Source: Phytopythium helicoides | Taxonomy: Eukaryota > Oomycota > Peronosporomycetes > Pythiales > Pythiaceae | Direction: 5' to 3' | DNA length: 64,000 bases | Assembly: GCA_024867545.1 (NCBI GenBank) | Contig: JANFNE010000009.1 | Location: forward strand, 842,501 to 906,500 | Shown here: positions 34,225 through 44,907 of the stretch, in pieces | Layout of the letters: each line of letters opens with the position of its first letter | Position numbering within the stretch: the first letter of the stretch is position 1 | Position numbers and translations under genes: made by a program | The notes under the pieces: generated by a model | What the model saw: the letters and a program-made list of their open reading frames with translations, nothing else | Told to the model about the DNA's origin: nothing | The model's database searches: none

Positions 34225-36767
34225 TTACTTCGAAAGACGTCGGGGATTCTGGGGCGTCCATAGAAACGAACTCAGCATTCGCATGATGGGGGACTCAGGC
34301 TGAATCAACGAGATCGCATAGAGGAGTGTCGTAACACAGCCCAAAAATCGCAATAGAGGTGATGCAGTCACTCGATAGCGCTTGGAGCGGTACAGATCAC
34401 GAAGCAAGCACACAAGCGTCAACCATAAACTTGTGGGTCCCAGATTGTCCTTACGAATTCTCGAAAGGATCCATCTCCGTGCAAGTGCAAAGAGACCACG
34501 CCAATTGATCGCAGAATTGCCATGCGCTGTTACACGGATATGATTGATCTTCATCGTTGCCACCCACGAGAGTACATCAGAGAACTCAACAGCGCCACTG
34601 CCATCAAAATCAAGCGCTCGCAAGTAATTCTCAGCCACATCATCGCTAATCCTTTCGCCTAGAAAGTCAAAACTGTTAGAGACGCCATTCGATACGTTGT
34701 CGACACGGACAGCAACGCTTACCGAGGATATTCAAGACAAATTTCGAAATTTTGGCTGCACTCAACACCATGCGACCATCCGTGTCCATCAGCGAAAACA
34801 TGAGCTTGACCATATCGAGCTCTTGCTGAGTAAGAACCTGTGCGAACTCGACGTCAATCAGACCATTTCGCAACAAACACAACCATCACAAATCGTACAC
34901 CCGATTGCTCGTCGCTTCCACCTGAAATAGCTAAGCTGCCGCACGATCCACGCGATCCAAATGCCTTCTGCTGCGGAAAGACTTGCAAGTTTCCATCGTC
35001 GCTCTGCATCCATTTGCAAACTTCGTCGTCCAGCACTCTTCGGATGGCTTGAGGATGAATTTCGCTTGTCATCTTTCGCTTACGATCGGCAGTCGAGTCT
35101 AGAGCATACACGTGAGTGGGCGTTCAAAATTACCAACGATAAGTACCGAAGCGCACTGACCTCCTGGAGGGGAAGATTCGGTGCGAGGAGGTGCCAATAC
35201 TGGATTAGACTGGTGGTTAGTAAAAAACGATGGCTTTTGCTCGCGGTCGCTGCTAGAAGTGAATGCCCGCGCTTCGGATAGACGCACTATTTCGTCAAAG
35301 AACTCCTTGCTCGCTGGAAGAAAGGGCAGCGTTTGGTTGAATTGGCGCCAAATATCGGAACTTCGCTCGATGCCATCAATCGATGGTACCGGATGACTCG
35401 CAGCTTCCAAATGTTTAGATTCCCATTCGAACGGCTCGTCTCGGATCACCAAATACGCACCCTGAGTTTTGAGTTGAGAAATGTAGACATGTGAGAACAT
35501 CATTTGTAGGGCTAAGTCCACACGGCAGCGTACCTTGTTGCCATAGGCATCACAGTAATTCGGCGCCGAGAAAACAGTTAGTAGTGGGGGTAGATCTCTA
35601 GCCGTTCGCTTGTCTAAATTGCGATAATCGTCTCCTTCGAAGTGTGCCATGAGGCCATCCTCCTCAAATTCATGCGCCCGCACAACTGCCATCAAGTCGT
35701 TTTCGGCAAGGAACTGAAACAGTGCGCTTGCGGAAAAGTAAAATGAACATCCCCGCTCAGCGTTGGCCTGCCAAGATATATCTTCTGGTTCATTCCCGCG
35801 TCCCAACGCAGGATCAGACCACAACAAATCACACAGTGCGCCAGACGTTGGCACCTCGCGCTTGCGATCAATAGCATCGACGGCTGCAAGGTCCCGAATC
35901 TCAGGCGAGATACCCCCATGAACGCAAAAGATCCTGCCGCGCGACGTTTCAATTAGTGCAGCCAACGGCATGGTCTGGAAGCATGAAACGAAGTGATAGT
36001 ATGCCGAGATCCCGTACTTGCTGCGACCTATGTGAGCACACACCAGGATAAATCATTCACTTGCCCAAGTTCTCTCCGTGACCTTTATCCGCTCCGTACA
36101 TTCGTTGCGGAACCCGTAAAAGGACGAGATCGACTCGCACTCGTGGTTCCCTCGCAGTAGCCATACGCGCGTAGGATGCTGCAATACTGTCGTGTTAGCG
36201 TTCTGTACTTGCCAGGCGTTTACACTAGAACATCTCGTACCAGCGACTTGAGAAGCAGCAGGTAGAGCATCACTTCAGACGAGAAGGCCCCTCGATCTAC
36301 TCCAATCTCCACCACCATGAGCTCCAGGTCAGAGAGTCGATGCCAGTATATTGATGGCGACGCACCGACGTAGTCTCCGAGGAACACCAACTGCATGTCC
36401 CGCTCTAGCAAAATGCCAACCGCCATAAGTCCGTTTTCTGGTAGTTGAGGAATCACACGGCGAGCCCACCCTCCAGCACTGCGCCGTCGCCCACTCCAAT
36501 GTCGTCCAGCAGGCGCATCAGGTCAAAGAACTGGCCGTGGATGTCGCCCACGACTGCGAGTCGACTCAAAGTCAGCGACTGACCGCCCTTCTCGCTCTGG
36601 AAAGCAAGATCGCACGCACCGAACACGCACGCGCCGCGCACGCGCACGACGTTGGGCTCGCGCGCCATGACTCGCTGCGCATCTTGTACGACGTCGAGCG
36701 CGTCGCGCACCGACAGCAGCGCCTGGCGCTCGAACAGCGCGCGCGCCTCCCCCGGCGAGAGCGCCAT
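34225..36767 (-). CDS. PPP-family phosphatase with EF-hands and hydrophobic C-terminus
   Basis: Start ATG at 36767 (MALSPGEARALFERQ); another in-frame ATG lies at 36968. The spliced catalytic core shows GDIHGQFFDLMRLL, FLGDYV/DRGAF (intron between), WLLRGNHECESISSFYGFRNEC, FCVHGGISPE, DLLWSDP, VVRAHEF and VFSAPNYCDAYGNK, a full calcineurin/PP1-like active site. Downstream come a Ser/Pro-rich linker, two EF-hand-like loops (LMDTDGRMVLSAAK and ALDFDGSGAVEFSDVLSWV; the first is imperfect) and a C-terminal hydrophobic stretch (LLRFLGCVTTLLYAISLI). About eight introns; one predicted at 36438-36469 is only 32 nt. A Ca2+-responsive, possibly membrane-anchored phosphatase is inferred. Distinct from the CAP-Gly phosphatase at 13972-17289. 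Confidence 0.85.
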
Positions 36768-37626
36768 CTTGGCGGATCGACCGATCTTCAAGTGCACCAG
36801 GAAGACAGTACAGCGCTGGCTCGCACAGGTACGAATGTTGGGACCTGTGACGAGGCACGATCGACCGACTTCAATCTTCCAGTAGCAGCCTTCCTCTTGC
36901 GGGCCAATTGCACGCGTTTTCACATCGTAGTGATAGCTATATGCAGCGGAGTTTACTCTAGTGATCATTGATGCCTAGCTGCCATGATGAGGAGTCGACC
37001 GCTCGGGTGCATGCCCGCGAAATGGTTGCCACAATCCACTGGATCTTCAATCCGCCAAAAGATACGGTTTGGTGGTCGCGAGCAAGAAATTTGACCGGAT
37101 TGAGCGGGAGCGGACCACCACGAGAGGTTTACAGGCGGCGCCGAGATCGCACGCGCCATATGGCGCAGGAATCGGCCATAAGATCGCGAACAAGAGGCGC
37201 TGATTGGCTCGCTGACACGAGGTTGAAGCGAGCCTGCACTCCTCGCTCCGGATGTCGATGGTTTTCAGCGCTTGGTGCAGCTGGCCAGGCGCACTCACGT
37301 GAACTATCGACGTCGCTTCGCCACGAATGCTGCACTTTGCACGTTGAAGTCTGCCCATCCCCATGGCTCTAACTTGGCACTTGTATGGTTGGCGTGCGCG
37401 AGGCTCCCTCGCTTAGCAAGAAATACCAACTTGGTCGGGTCGATCTTGATCCGGATGTCTATCAGCTGCTTGGCTAACTGCGGGAACCAGAACTCCCTCC
37501 GCTCGATGGCTGCCCAAGGCAAAGCTTCTCTGCTGCAGACCGGCCGCTCACTCTGGAATTTGCCACCTCGCGCACAAGTCGCCGTGCAAGTTTCCCGACC
37601 TAGCAGCAGACGCCTCGACGCTCGCC
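36768..37626. other. 859-nt divergent intergenic region
   Basis: Lies between the phosphatase start and the SANT-like gene start. The phosphatase frame stays open to 36968, so part may be 5' UTR or an alternative N-terminus. Nothing else recognised. Confidence 0.5.
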
Positions 37627-39051
37627 ATGACTGGCCGATGCGTGACGCCGAGCCCGATCGCGAGTGAACTCGCGACTATCAAGCGCGAGGGCCAGCCTCG
37701 TCGGCATACGCGCTCGACCCGCTCCGTGACACCTGCAGCTGCAGCTTCGTCGAGAAGCGACTGCCAGTCAAACCACTCGAAGCGCCATCACCCGTACCAG
37801 ACTACGGGCAGCGAAGGGCTCACGACCCCGCGCCGGCCGAAGTCCAGCGCCAACCAGAATGTGAGCGCTGTCGACAGGCTGTCGCCCAGCGACAAGCTGA
37901 TCGGTGCGCGGCGTCGAACTGACAAACTGATGACCTTTCTGCAGAGCGCACGCGAGCGAAATATTCCCGTGCGTTCCGGCAAGTGGCATCCTGAGGAGGA
38001 CGCCTACTTGAGCAAGCTCATCGAACTCTTCTGTGGTGGACTACTCGAGGGCATCCCACCCAAAGCGTCCATGCGCTCGTGGCTTGCCAAGATGCTCAAC
38101 TGCTGCCCGATGCGCATTTCCAAGAAGCAGATGCATGGAGGGCAGTTCGAGGGGAAGATCAAGTACGTGCGCAACTACCAACGTATCGAGGCGCTGACGC
38201 AAGACGAGTACGACGCCGCCTGGGAAGAAATCGTGTCACTTCGTGCCGAGTTTCTCATGGCATGGGCCAAAGACGAGCTCACTCGGCGTCAGCTGCGCGA
38301 GCAAGACTCGTCGTTTGAAGAATGGTACTGCAAGGTCTTGGAGATCGTGCCGTCTCCAATCATTGGAGTAAACAGCCGGATTTCCACCGCCAAGAGACTT
38401 CAGCAAAACAACAGCGTCAGCCAGCTTGCCAAAGGTCGAGTCATTGCTGGAAGACAATTTGTGTCCCGAAATATGCCGATGCAACCTGAGGCGCAGTCAC
38501 ACATGCGCCTTCGGCCCCGTATTGCGAAGCGCACACTTGGTGATGCGATGGATGAGTTGGTTGTTGCCAGCACGAAGAGGCATCCATCATTCGGCGCGAC
38601 CTCTTCGGGACTCGAGGACAAAGCCTTCATCAAGCAAGAAATTCTGGCCGACAGCAGCTTCGGAAGAGTACTTCATGAGGGCCCAGCTTCGCAGCCGATT
38701 GCGGAAGACAACATCGGCGAGTTTCCTTACTCGCCTTTCAAGAACAGTGGGCCAATTAGTACGCCGAAGCGAGCGATTCTCACTCTACCAATACTTCACT
38801 TCGACCTCGCTGGCTCGAGCTACACCCAGCCACCACAGACCAACGGCAGCCAGTGGAATCTTGATATTTCTGCTGGTTCCACAAGCGAGATTACACCACG
38901 AGATATCGCAGCGCCAACTGAGCGCCTTCTTTGCGGGGGAACGGAAGGTCAGGAAGATATTGCTCTCCTCGCCTCGGATGCGGATGTTCTTTCTCTCGAT
39001 GACTTCCCCTTCGACTCGTGGCTCTTTGAGTCACTCATGTCACTCCCATGA
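37627..39051 (+). CDS. Stramenopile SANT-like conserved-domain protein
   Basis: Single exon, 474 residues, ATG at 37627. Residues 1-110 are Ser/Arg/Lys-rich and probably disordered. Residues about 117-180 form a compact domain starting SGKWHPEEDAYLSKLIELF and continuing KASMRSWLAKMLNCCPMRI, then SKKQMHGGQFEGKIKYVRN. A tryptophan-led W-x-x-E-E helix followed by a second helix and a conserved C-P-x-R-I-S-K-K turn is a pattern I associate with large families in diatoms and oomycetes that look SANT/Myb-like. A helix with an E/D-rich stretch follows, then a long low-complexity tail ending in an acidic patch (SLDDFPFDSWLFESL) that resembles a transactivation segment. DNA binding is inferred, not shown. 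Confidence 0.7.
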   Translation: MTGRCVTPSPIASELATIKREGQPRRHTRSTRSVTPAAAASSRSDCQSNHSKRHHPYQTTGSEGLTTPRRPKSSANQNVSAVDRLSPSDKLIGARRRTDKLMTFLQSARERNIPVRSGKWHPEEDAYLSKLIELFCGGLLEGIPPKASMRSWLAKMLNCCPMRISKKQMHGGQFEGKIKYVRNYQRIEALTQDEYDAAWEEIVSLRAEFLMAWAKDELTRRQLREQDSSFEEWYCKVLEIVPSPIIGVNSRISTAKRLQQNNSVSQLAKGRVIAGRQFVSRNMPMQPEAQSHMRLRPRIAKRTLGDAMDELVVASTKRHPSFGATSSGLEDKAFIKQEILADSSFGRVLHEGPASQPIAEDNIGEFPYSPFKNSGPISTPKRAILTLPILHFDLAGSSYTQPPQTNGSQWNLDISAGSTSEITPRDIAAPTERLLCGGTEGQEDIALLASDADVLSLDDFPFDSWLFESLMSLP

Positions 39052-39265
39052 CCAACCACGCGCGCCGCCGTATTTATTTCGCCTTTTGGCATCTCATCAT
39101 CGACCTCATTGCGTCGATCACTCTCCGCTCCCTTCCACGCTCCTCCTCTATGTGCTTGTGAGTCTGTCATGCTGTCGTTTCTTCTATTTGTCCGTAACGG
39201 GTTTCAACGCTGCCGAGTCGTTCGTGGCGCATCCGACCTCACTTGTTTGATCTGTTTTTTCTTGC

Positions 39266-40993
39266 TCATAAGGCAGCTGCAGCTCGAGCACGAGCGCTTT
39301 CAAGCTGCAGCAGCGTCTTAGCGATCTCACGCTGTAGCTGGTCCAGCTTTGCCTGCTCGGAGAAAATGGCGTCGCTGCTGTGGTTGCGCGAGCGAATCAC
39401 AGCGAGCTCGTCGGCCATGGCGCTCACTTTTTCAACTGTGCTCCAGTGGCTAGCTAAAATCTCTCGCACTCGTCTTTCGCTTGCCTCATCCTCATCATCC
39501 AGCACTGCCCCACCATTGTTGTTGCTACTGGAAACAGGAGCAACAGAGTTTCGCTTTCCGCGACGAAGCTTTGCGCGCCGACCACCACGATCTACCGCCG
39601 TTGTTACCATCGTCGTCGACTTGAGCTCGTCCCAGTTTGGCCGCGGCGTGTACGCGCGCTCCACGTGATCGATTTTTGCCTCCAGGTCTGCGATCGTTGA
39701 GCGCTCTGTGCGTACCTCGTTCTCAAGCTCTCGTATCACGCGTCGCACGTCGAACACTTGCTCGGTGCGCGACCGGGCTACTGCACGTTTGGCCTCAATG
39801 TCGATTAGCAACTGAGTGTGTCTCTCTCGTGCTCGTTCAACGCGCTCTGAGGGCTGTAATAGTTGTGGATCCACAAATGTCGATGAAGCCATCTCATTTG
39901 CTTGTACAGACGGTGATCCAGGCGATAGTTCTGCTGGTGGCGAAGTCGCTTCTTCGAATGCAGCTTGTTCATGAATTCGCCCATCTGAGAGAACATATTG
40001 GCTAGACTGGGCAGCAAGAAGCATGTTGATATGCTCAATCTGAGCAGACTTCTCTTTGGTTGTGACTTCCTCCACCTTGACGTCTCCAACCACCTGTGCA
40101 ATTTGTTTCTTCAGGTCGGTGGCGTGAGTTGCCAAATCATTTAATGTACTTCGAAGCTCTCCACACGCCCATGCTCGCAGTTCGCGTCGTCGGCGGAGCT
40201 CATTAAGACGCTCATGCACTTCAAGACCCAAAGCAGAGCCCAAAGAAGACTGTCTCGCTCGTCCAGGTGACCCTACGTCTGCCGTTGCGCTTGCTACATC
40301 GCTCTCACCTTGGCAATGCAATGCTCGCGCTGTTCGGGCCATAAACACAGCTGTCGCTTCTGTCATCTCACCCTGACGATCAGAAATGGCGCGCGGGAGC
40401 TCGCGAGTTCGTGTAGCAGCAGCATGAAGTTGAGCGTATAAATCACTCCGCACAGCTAGGCGTTCGCGGATCGCCGATTCTATTCCACGAAGGAGCTGCG
40501 AGTAAAGAACCTGCTCGGGGGAGAGTAACATATCATCTCGACGCTGACGGTGAGAAGTTGGCTCAATCGACTGGGATACGGTCTTCCAGCATGCGCTAGC
40601 AAGGTTTCGAAGGACCTGTTCACCATCAATACCGGCAATTACTTCAGATGATACGCTGGCTGAGATCGAAGGCAGAATACGGCGCAAATGAAGTAATGCA
40701 TCTTCCGGTGTCATTTCTGCTGCTCTTCCGCTTAATTGACGTTCCAACTGTGCAATTTCACTCTGCAAACGCGCAGATCGGAATGCATTCTGTGGATGGG
40801 GACGCTTGCGGTGGTATTGTTTGTCAAAGCGTGGTGATTCATTCGAAACCGGGGGTGATAAATGCAATCTTGGAGTCTCTATAGTCCGTGGAGATTGTCG
40901 AGGAGGTGGGGTTGGACGAAGACCATTTAGCCGTGGGGATGTGAGAGCTGGTGACGCAGGAAGAGGTCGATGTGGAGTAAATGCGCTCTCCAT
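39266..40993 (-). CDS. Long coiled-coil protein, function unknown
   Basis: Single exon, 575 residues, ATG at 40993. Pro-rich, disordered N-terminus (residues 1-60). Long helical regions with heptad character follow, at about 70-110, 255-330, 385-460 and 510-570 (e.g. RTERSTIADLEAKIDHVERAY). The sequence YTPRPNWDELKS after the third coil resembles a conserved PRPxW segment of axonemal/centrosomal coiled-coil proteins such as TSNAXIP1, but this is a weak match. A basic patch (RGGRRAKLRRGKR) follows. A cytoskeletal or flagellar structural role is possible. Its start is 107 nt from the start of the divergent secreted-protein gene. No firm family. Confidence 0.75.
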   Translation of the reverse strand: MESAFTPHRPLPASPALTSPRLNGLRPTPPPRQSPRTIETPRLHLSPPVSNESPRFDKQYHRKRPHPQNAFRSARLQSEIAQLERQLSGRAAEMTPEDALLHLRRILPSISASVSSEVIAGIDGEQVLRNLASACWKTVSQSIEPTSHRQRRDDMLLSPEQVLYSQLLRGIESAIRERLAVRSDLYAQLHAAATRTRELPRAISDRQGEMTEATAVFMARTARALHCQGESDVASATADVGSPGRARQSSLGSALGLEVHERLNELRRRRELRAWACGELRSTLNDLATHATDLKKQIAQVVGDVKVEEVTTKEKSAQIEHINMLLAAQSSQYVLSDGRIHEQAAFEEATSPPAELSPGSPSVQANEMASSTFVDPQLLQPSERVERARERHTQLLIDIEAKRAVARSRTEQVFDVRRVIRELENEVRTERSTIADLEAKIDHVERAYTPRPNWDELKSTTMVTTAVDRGGRRAKLRRGKRNSVAPVSSSNNNGGAVLDDEDEASERRVREILASHWSTVEKVSAMADELAVIRSRNHSSDAIFSEQAKLDQLQREIAKTLLQLESARARAAAAL

Positions 40994-41100
40994 GTTCCCA
41001 TTTGCAGAGATTTACCAGTGAACGGCTCACAAGTGCAGCACTCAAGCTAAAAATACAGAGGTATGATGTGGCTTCAGGAACTAGGTCACAAAGGAAAGAG

Positions 41101-42084
41101 ATGCCAGGCTGCTGCCCCATGTCAACATTTGCGCCGCTAATCGCGGTGTTGGTATCTGCATCGGTGCTTGTGAGATTGGCCAACGCCGAGGGAGTAGACG
41201 CAACAAATGTGCGTGATCTATCTCTGTGGAGATCTTTAGAAGCTACATCGAGGATGCTCATTCATTGAATTGAAACAGCACACTTCCATCTGCGTCACCA
41301 CGCAAGAAGAGATTGCAGCGCTTCTTGTGAACCAGGATCAGCTCGAGAACGGCGTGGAAGGCGGAAAACTTGTAACTAATGATTGCAGCGAACTCGTAGC
41401 TGCTGATGTCATGAATTATCGCAGCGACGAGGACCAGGCTGCAATCTGCTCGAATTCTTGCTTTTCGGCTCTGAACGAGAAGTACAAAGCATTGCTCGAC
41501 AATGATTGTTTCACTGAAGAAGCCGAAGGAGATGCGGACGAAGCTGCTAGCGCACGACTGCAGGCAGCTGCGTACCAGTTTGCATGCCAAACGCGAGCAG
41601 ATGGCAAGTACTGTGGTGAGTACTTTGCAAGGTGATGCACAGGATACAAAAACTGAGCATTTACTTACATCTTGATACAGTTTCTCTGCTCGGCAAACTC
41701 GTGGAGGAAGCTGGAACATCATACAATCTGTGCAACGACATTGTATCGAAGCTCGGCTGCTGCTTCCAAAGCTACAAGCAATATATGCTGTTAGGCACTG
41801 CCGCAAGTATTGCCGCCATGAACGAAGCGCAGACGAGCTGCACTTCTAGCGGTCTTAGTGGCCTCGATCAGCTGTGTCCGTGTGGGGTTAATTTTGCGTA
41901 CAATATCCACGCCTTCAGTGACACGACCTTTTGCTCATGTACGCTGGCTTACATGAGGGTAGCTCACGTGTGTCGTTAACTCACCGATGCGTATGCTTTC
42001 TGTTTAACAGCGGCGCCATTTTTGCAGGCACCAGCGGCGTTATTAGTGATCGCTATTGCGCTCGTGGTATCGGTAATCACGTAA
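41101..42084 (+). CDS. Secreted Cys-rich protein with GPI-like hydrophobic tail
   Basis: ATG at 41101 begins a signal peptide (MSTFAPLIAVLVSASVLV, cleavage likely after LANA). Three introns of 55-80 nt have matching phases. The mature region is Cys-rich and helical, with two related halves: NDCSELVAADVMNYRS ... CSNSCFSALNEKYKALLDND, and YNLCNDIVSKLGCCFQSYKQ ... CTSSGL. The chosen last splice, GTAGCT to TTTTTGCAG, gives a final exon ending APAALLVIAIALVVSVIT then TAA at 42082-42084, a typical GPI-anchor signal or tail anchor. An alternative splice gives a longer hydrophilic end to 42227. Probably a cell-surface protein; helical six-Cys spacing recalls elicitin-like folds, but the family is not established. 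Confidence 0.75.
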
Positions 42085-42245
42085 CACCGCAAAAATTGAG
42101 CTGTGATGATCAAGTGGGAACAGACATTTTATCCCGAGTTCGATTGTCTTGCACTAAGTGCGTGGTCCCGTTGTTCCTGATAGTGTTCAGTCCTGTTGCT
42201 CTAAGCTACCACAGCTGCCGGGAATGATGATCCTGAGAGTCAACT

Positions 42246-43404
42246 TCAGAGGTCGTCCACGACCATCGACTCGACGGCGTCGCTATCATCCTTGGGTTGC
42301 AGGGCTGATTCGTCTGCTCGAACCTTGGATATCCCATGTTCGGCGATCTTCTCTTGGAGTTCGGTTGCAAAATCGTCCAGTAGCACGGGCCACGCGCCGT
42401 TCTCGTCAAAATTGCTCATATCTGGCTCAATCTGCTGACCAAACTCGAGGACTTGCATCCACAGGTCCTTTGATACCGAGTTTCTGCAGTTAGTGCGCAC
42501 AAACTCGAGCCAGTGGTACAGCCACGTGAAGTGGCCTGGGAGCAACAGTTCCCACAAGCCGAGGGCGATCTCGAGTGCCAGGCTCTTCTGGGTGGGATCC
42601 TTGGAGAAGGAGAAGGTATACTGCAGATAGGCAGCAGTTAGATCCAATTCAAACCGCACCGAGTGCTTTTGACGATACACACCGAATAAATACTAGTGAA
42701 CTGCTCGCGGTTCTGCAGTTTTCGTCGCAGCAGCGGCAGCTGGTCCTTGAGGTCCTGCAGCGTCCGGCAGTGCAGCTTCTGGAAGCCTCGCACAAACTCG
42801 GCGCGCGAGTACACGCACATGGTCTCCGCTTCCATGACATAGCTGAGTACGAGCATCACGGGGTCCTGGGCGTCCACTCCAAGCTCTCCGCACAGCTCCA
42901 ATATCCCGTCGTCTGTGATGGCATCCTCCTCGCTCTCCGTGTCTACCACCACCACCTCGACATAAGCCCCTCTTCCACGCTTTCAAAGTACAGCGACTAC
43001 ACACCCTTGAACTGGTCGAACAGCGTATGCACCGAACCGCAGTCGTCTGCGCGCAGCCCCTTGAGCTTCTTGGTGGCCGATGATACGGGGCTGCTGCCGC
43101 CGTCTGCGCTCGACCGCTTGAACCCCGTCGCGTGGGAACCGTGGCCAGCCACCTTGCCGTTCGTCACGGGCGCTCCGGGCATCAGCAGCGCGCGCTGGTA
43201 GCTGGCGCTAGCCTGGATGCGGCTCACGATGTCGGCCTTCTTCCCGCCCGTGCGGACGCCTGCGTTCCGGCGCTTTGGCGTCAGCTCCTCGAGCTCTTGG
43301 CGCGCAAAAACCCAGCGGCAGGCAGCTATCGAGCGCGCGGGGCACGTACCGTACTCCTTGCAGAGCTCGTTGAGCTCCTTGACGCGCAGGCGCGAGAGGT
43401 CCAT
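42246..43404 (-). CDS. DCN1-like neddylation factor with N-terminal SAP domain
   Basis: ATG at 43404 (MDLSRLRVKELNELCKEYG). An intron joins this to VRTGGKKADIVSRIQ, making a SAP motif. A Ser-rich basic linker leads, across another intron, to the PONY/DCUN1D domain: ILELCGELGVDAQDPVMLVL, MEAETMCVYSRAEFVRGFQ, LQDLKDQLPLLRRKLQN, then after an intron KDPTQKSLALEIALGLW, ELLLPGHF, SKDLWMQVLEFGQQIEPD and MSNFDENGAWPVLLDDF. This domain binds cullins and acetylated UBC12 and stimulates NEDD8 transfer. Human and yeast members carry UBA or short N-termini; a SAP front end suggests chromatin targeting (inferred). A 157-nt gap separates it from the divergent gene at 43562. Confidence 0.9.
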
Positions 43405-43561
43405 GGCCACCACCAGCTGCGACTTCAACCGCCTGTGCACTTTCTCCAAGTGGGCTCCAATGTACTTCTGGCCGCCGCGTGACGGAAAGAAATTACGAAA
43501 AAGACCGGGGTACATGGGTTACGGCGCGTGTCGCCGGACTCGGAGAAGCGCGGCGCGCGAG

Positions 43562-44605
43562 ATGGAGGCGGCGCGGAGGCGGCCGGTGCGCGGCGTGCGG
43601 CGGCGGCGCGACGACAGCGTGGAGCTGGAGGCTCTGGACGCGCAGACCATGCGGCAGAGCTCGTACAACTACTTCCAACAGCAGCAGCAGCAGCAGCGTA
43701 CCCTGCCGCGTAACCCACTGGAGCCGACGTTCCAGTCGTCGCTGCGGCGCGGGGCCAGCGCGCGCAAGCGGCAGCGCACGCTGGCGGAGCAGCTGGAGGG
43801 GCTCTCGCTGTCGAAGGAGCGCCAGACGCGCTTTGTGGAGCTGGACGAGCACGGGAAGGAGCGCGCGGCCTCGCACAGCGACGACAGCGAGGACGACGAG
43901 GCGTCGGACGGAGACCACGGCGAGATGCTCGTCTACGGCGGCGTGCCCAACACCATGCGCAAGTTCTTCGACCACGCGCGGCGCGACCGCAGGCCGCTCG
44001 ACCGCATCTACCGCCACTACATCACGCTCGCCAGCAAGCACCACAGAGACGCCACCGACGCCGCGCCGGCTGGGAACGAGCTCGTGGTCTTCCGCAAACC
44101 GCCGGCGTCGCTGGCGGCAACGGCCCCGCTCGTTGACGGATCGACGGAGGGCGAGGGTATGACGCTGCCCAAGTATTTATCCATCACGCCGCAGGACTTC
44201 CAGCGGCTCTCGACCGAGGAGAAGCGCCAGTGGTACCAGATCCACATGCAGTACTTGGCGCAGCAGCAGGACCACGAGCGGGAGAACAGGCGGCAGGACG
44301 CCAACTCGTACACAGCAGAAGCCAAGGAGAGATGGCGCGGGGATGCAGACAAGGCGGAGTCGAAGGCATCGACGATGACGTCGCTGCCCTCGTTCAACTA
44401 CCGTCGGAGTCGTAGCTCTAGCGCGAGCTCGACAGGCTCTTTCCGAGCGCTCGGCGTGCCTGCGACGGACGAGGACGGCGTGTCGATGGGATCGGGCGAC
44501 GACGTGGAGATGATGGAGGAAGATGACGAGGTGAACGCCCCCAAGGTCCCGCACTTGGCTGGAGTGCTTACCCACTCCGAGTGGTTCAGCGACGACGAGC
44601 TGTGA
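43562..44605 (+). CDS. Basic, acidic-patched nuclear-type protein with Q tract, function unknown
   Basis: Single exon, 347 residues, ATG at 43562. The N-terminus is Arg-rich (RRRPVRGVRRRRDD), followed by a glutamine tract from CAG repeats (about 43676-43696). A basic region (RKRQRTLAEQLEGLSLSKE), an acidic stretch (DDSEDDEASDGDHGE), helical segments (ITPQDFQRLSTEEKRQWYQIHMQ) and a Ser-rich region follow. The C-terminus is acidic with HSEWFSDDEL. The composition suggests a nuclear regulator, but I recognise no family. The coding frame is supported by the long uninterrupted frame and a position-specific amino-acid pattern; the long opposite-strand frames look like GC-driven shadows. Confidence 0.75.
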   Translation: MEAARRRPVRGVRRRRDDSVELEALDAQTMRQSSYNYFQQQQQQQRTLPRNPLEPTFQSSLRRGASARKRQRTLAEQLEGLSLSKERQTRFVELDEHGKERAASHSDDSEDDEASDGDHGEMLVYGGVPNTMRKFFDHARRDRRPLDRIYRHYITLASKHHRDATDAAPAGNELVVFRKPPASLAATAPLVDGSTEGEGMTLPKYLSITPQDFQRLSTEEKRQWYQIHMQYLAQQQDHERENRRQDANSYTAEAKERWRGDADKAESKASTMTSLPSFNYRRSRSSSASSTGSFRALGVPATDEDGVSMGSGDDVEMMEEDDEVNAPKVPHLAGVLTHSEWFSDDEL

Positions 44606-44907
44606 CGACCCGCGAAATGTGTAAATGTTGACGGCTGACGGCTTTCCAGGACTCGTGTCGAAGGCAGAAGTATCGTACAGTATGTAAATCCATGAAGTAC
44701 ATGTGCATGTTTGTTTGGTGGCCATGTGCTGTCACGTGGAGACAAGTTGCCGATGAATTACCAAGTCGAAGTCAAACCTGAAAATACAAATCCCCCGCGC
44801 CGCTTGGCTTCAACGGCCGCTCTGCCAGATCCGACGGCTCCTTTCTGCCTTTGCTCTCACTGATAGCTCTGTGCAGCCAGCTCCAAGTCTGAGTGGAGAC
44901 CAGCAGG
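44606..44907. other. 302-nt gap between Q-tract gene and IFT56
   Basis: Intergenic tandem spacing. No gene; likely the IFT56 promoter. Confidence 0.5.

Noticed and set aside
43493..44044. 183-codon minus-strand frame opposite the Q-tract gene
   Set aside because: Leu/Val/Arg/His-rich antisense shadow; the plus-strand frame is longer and has coherent composition.
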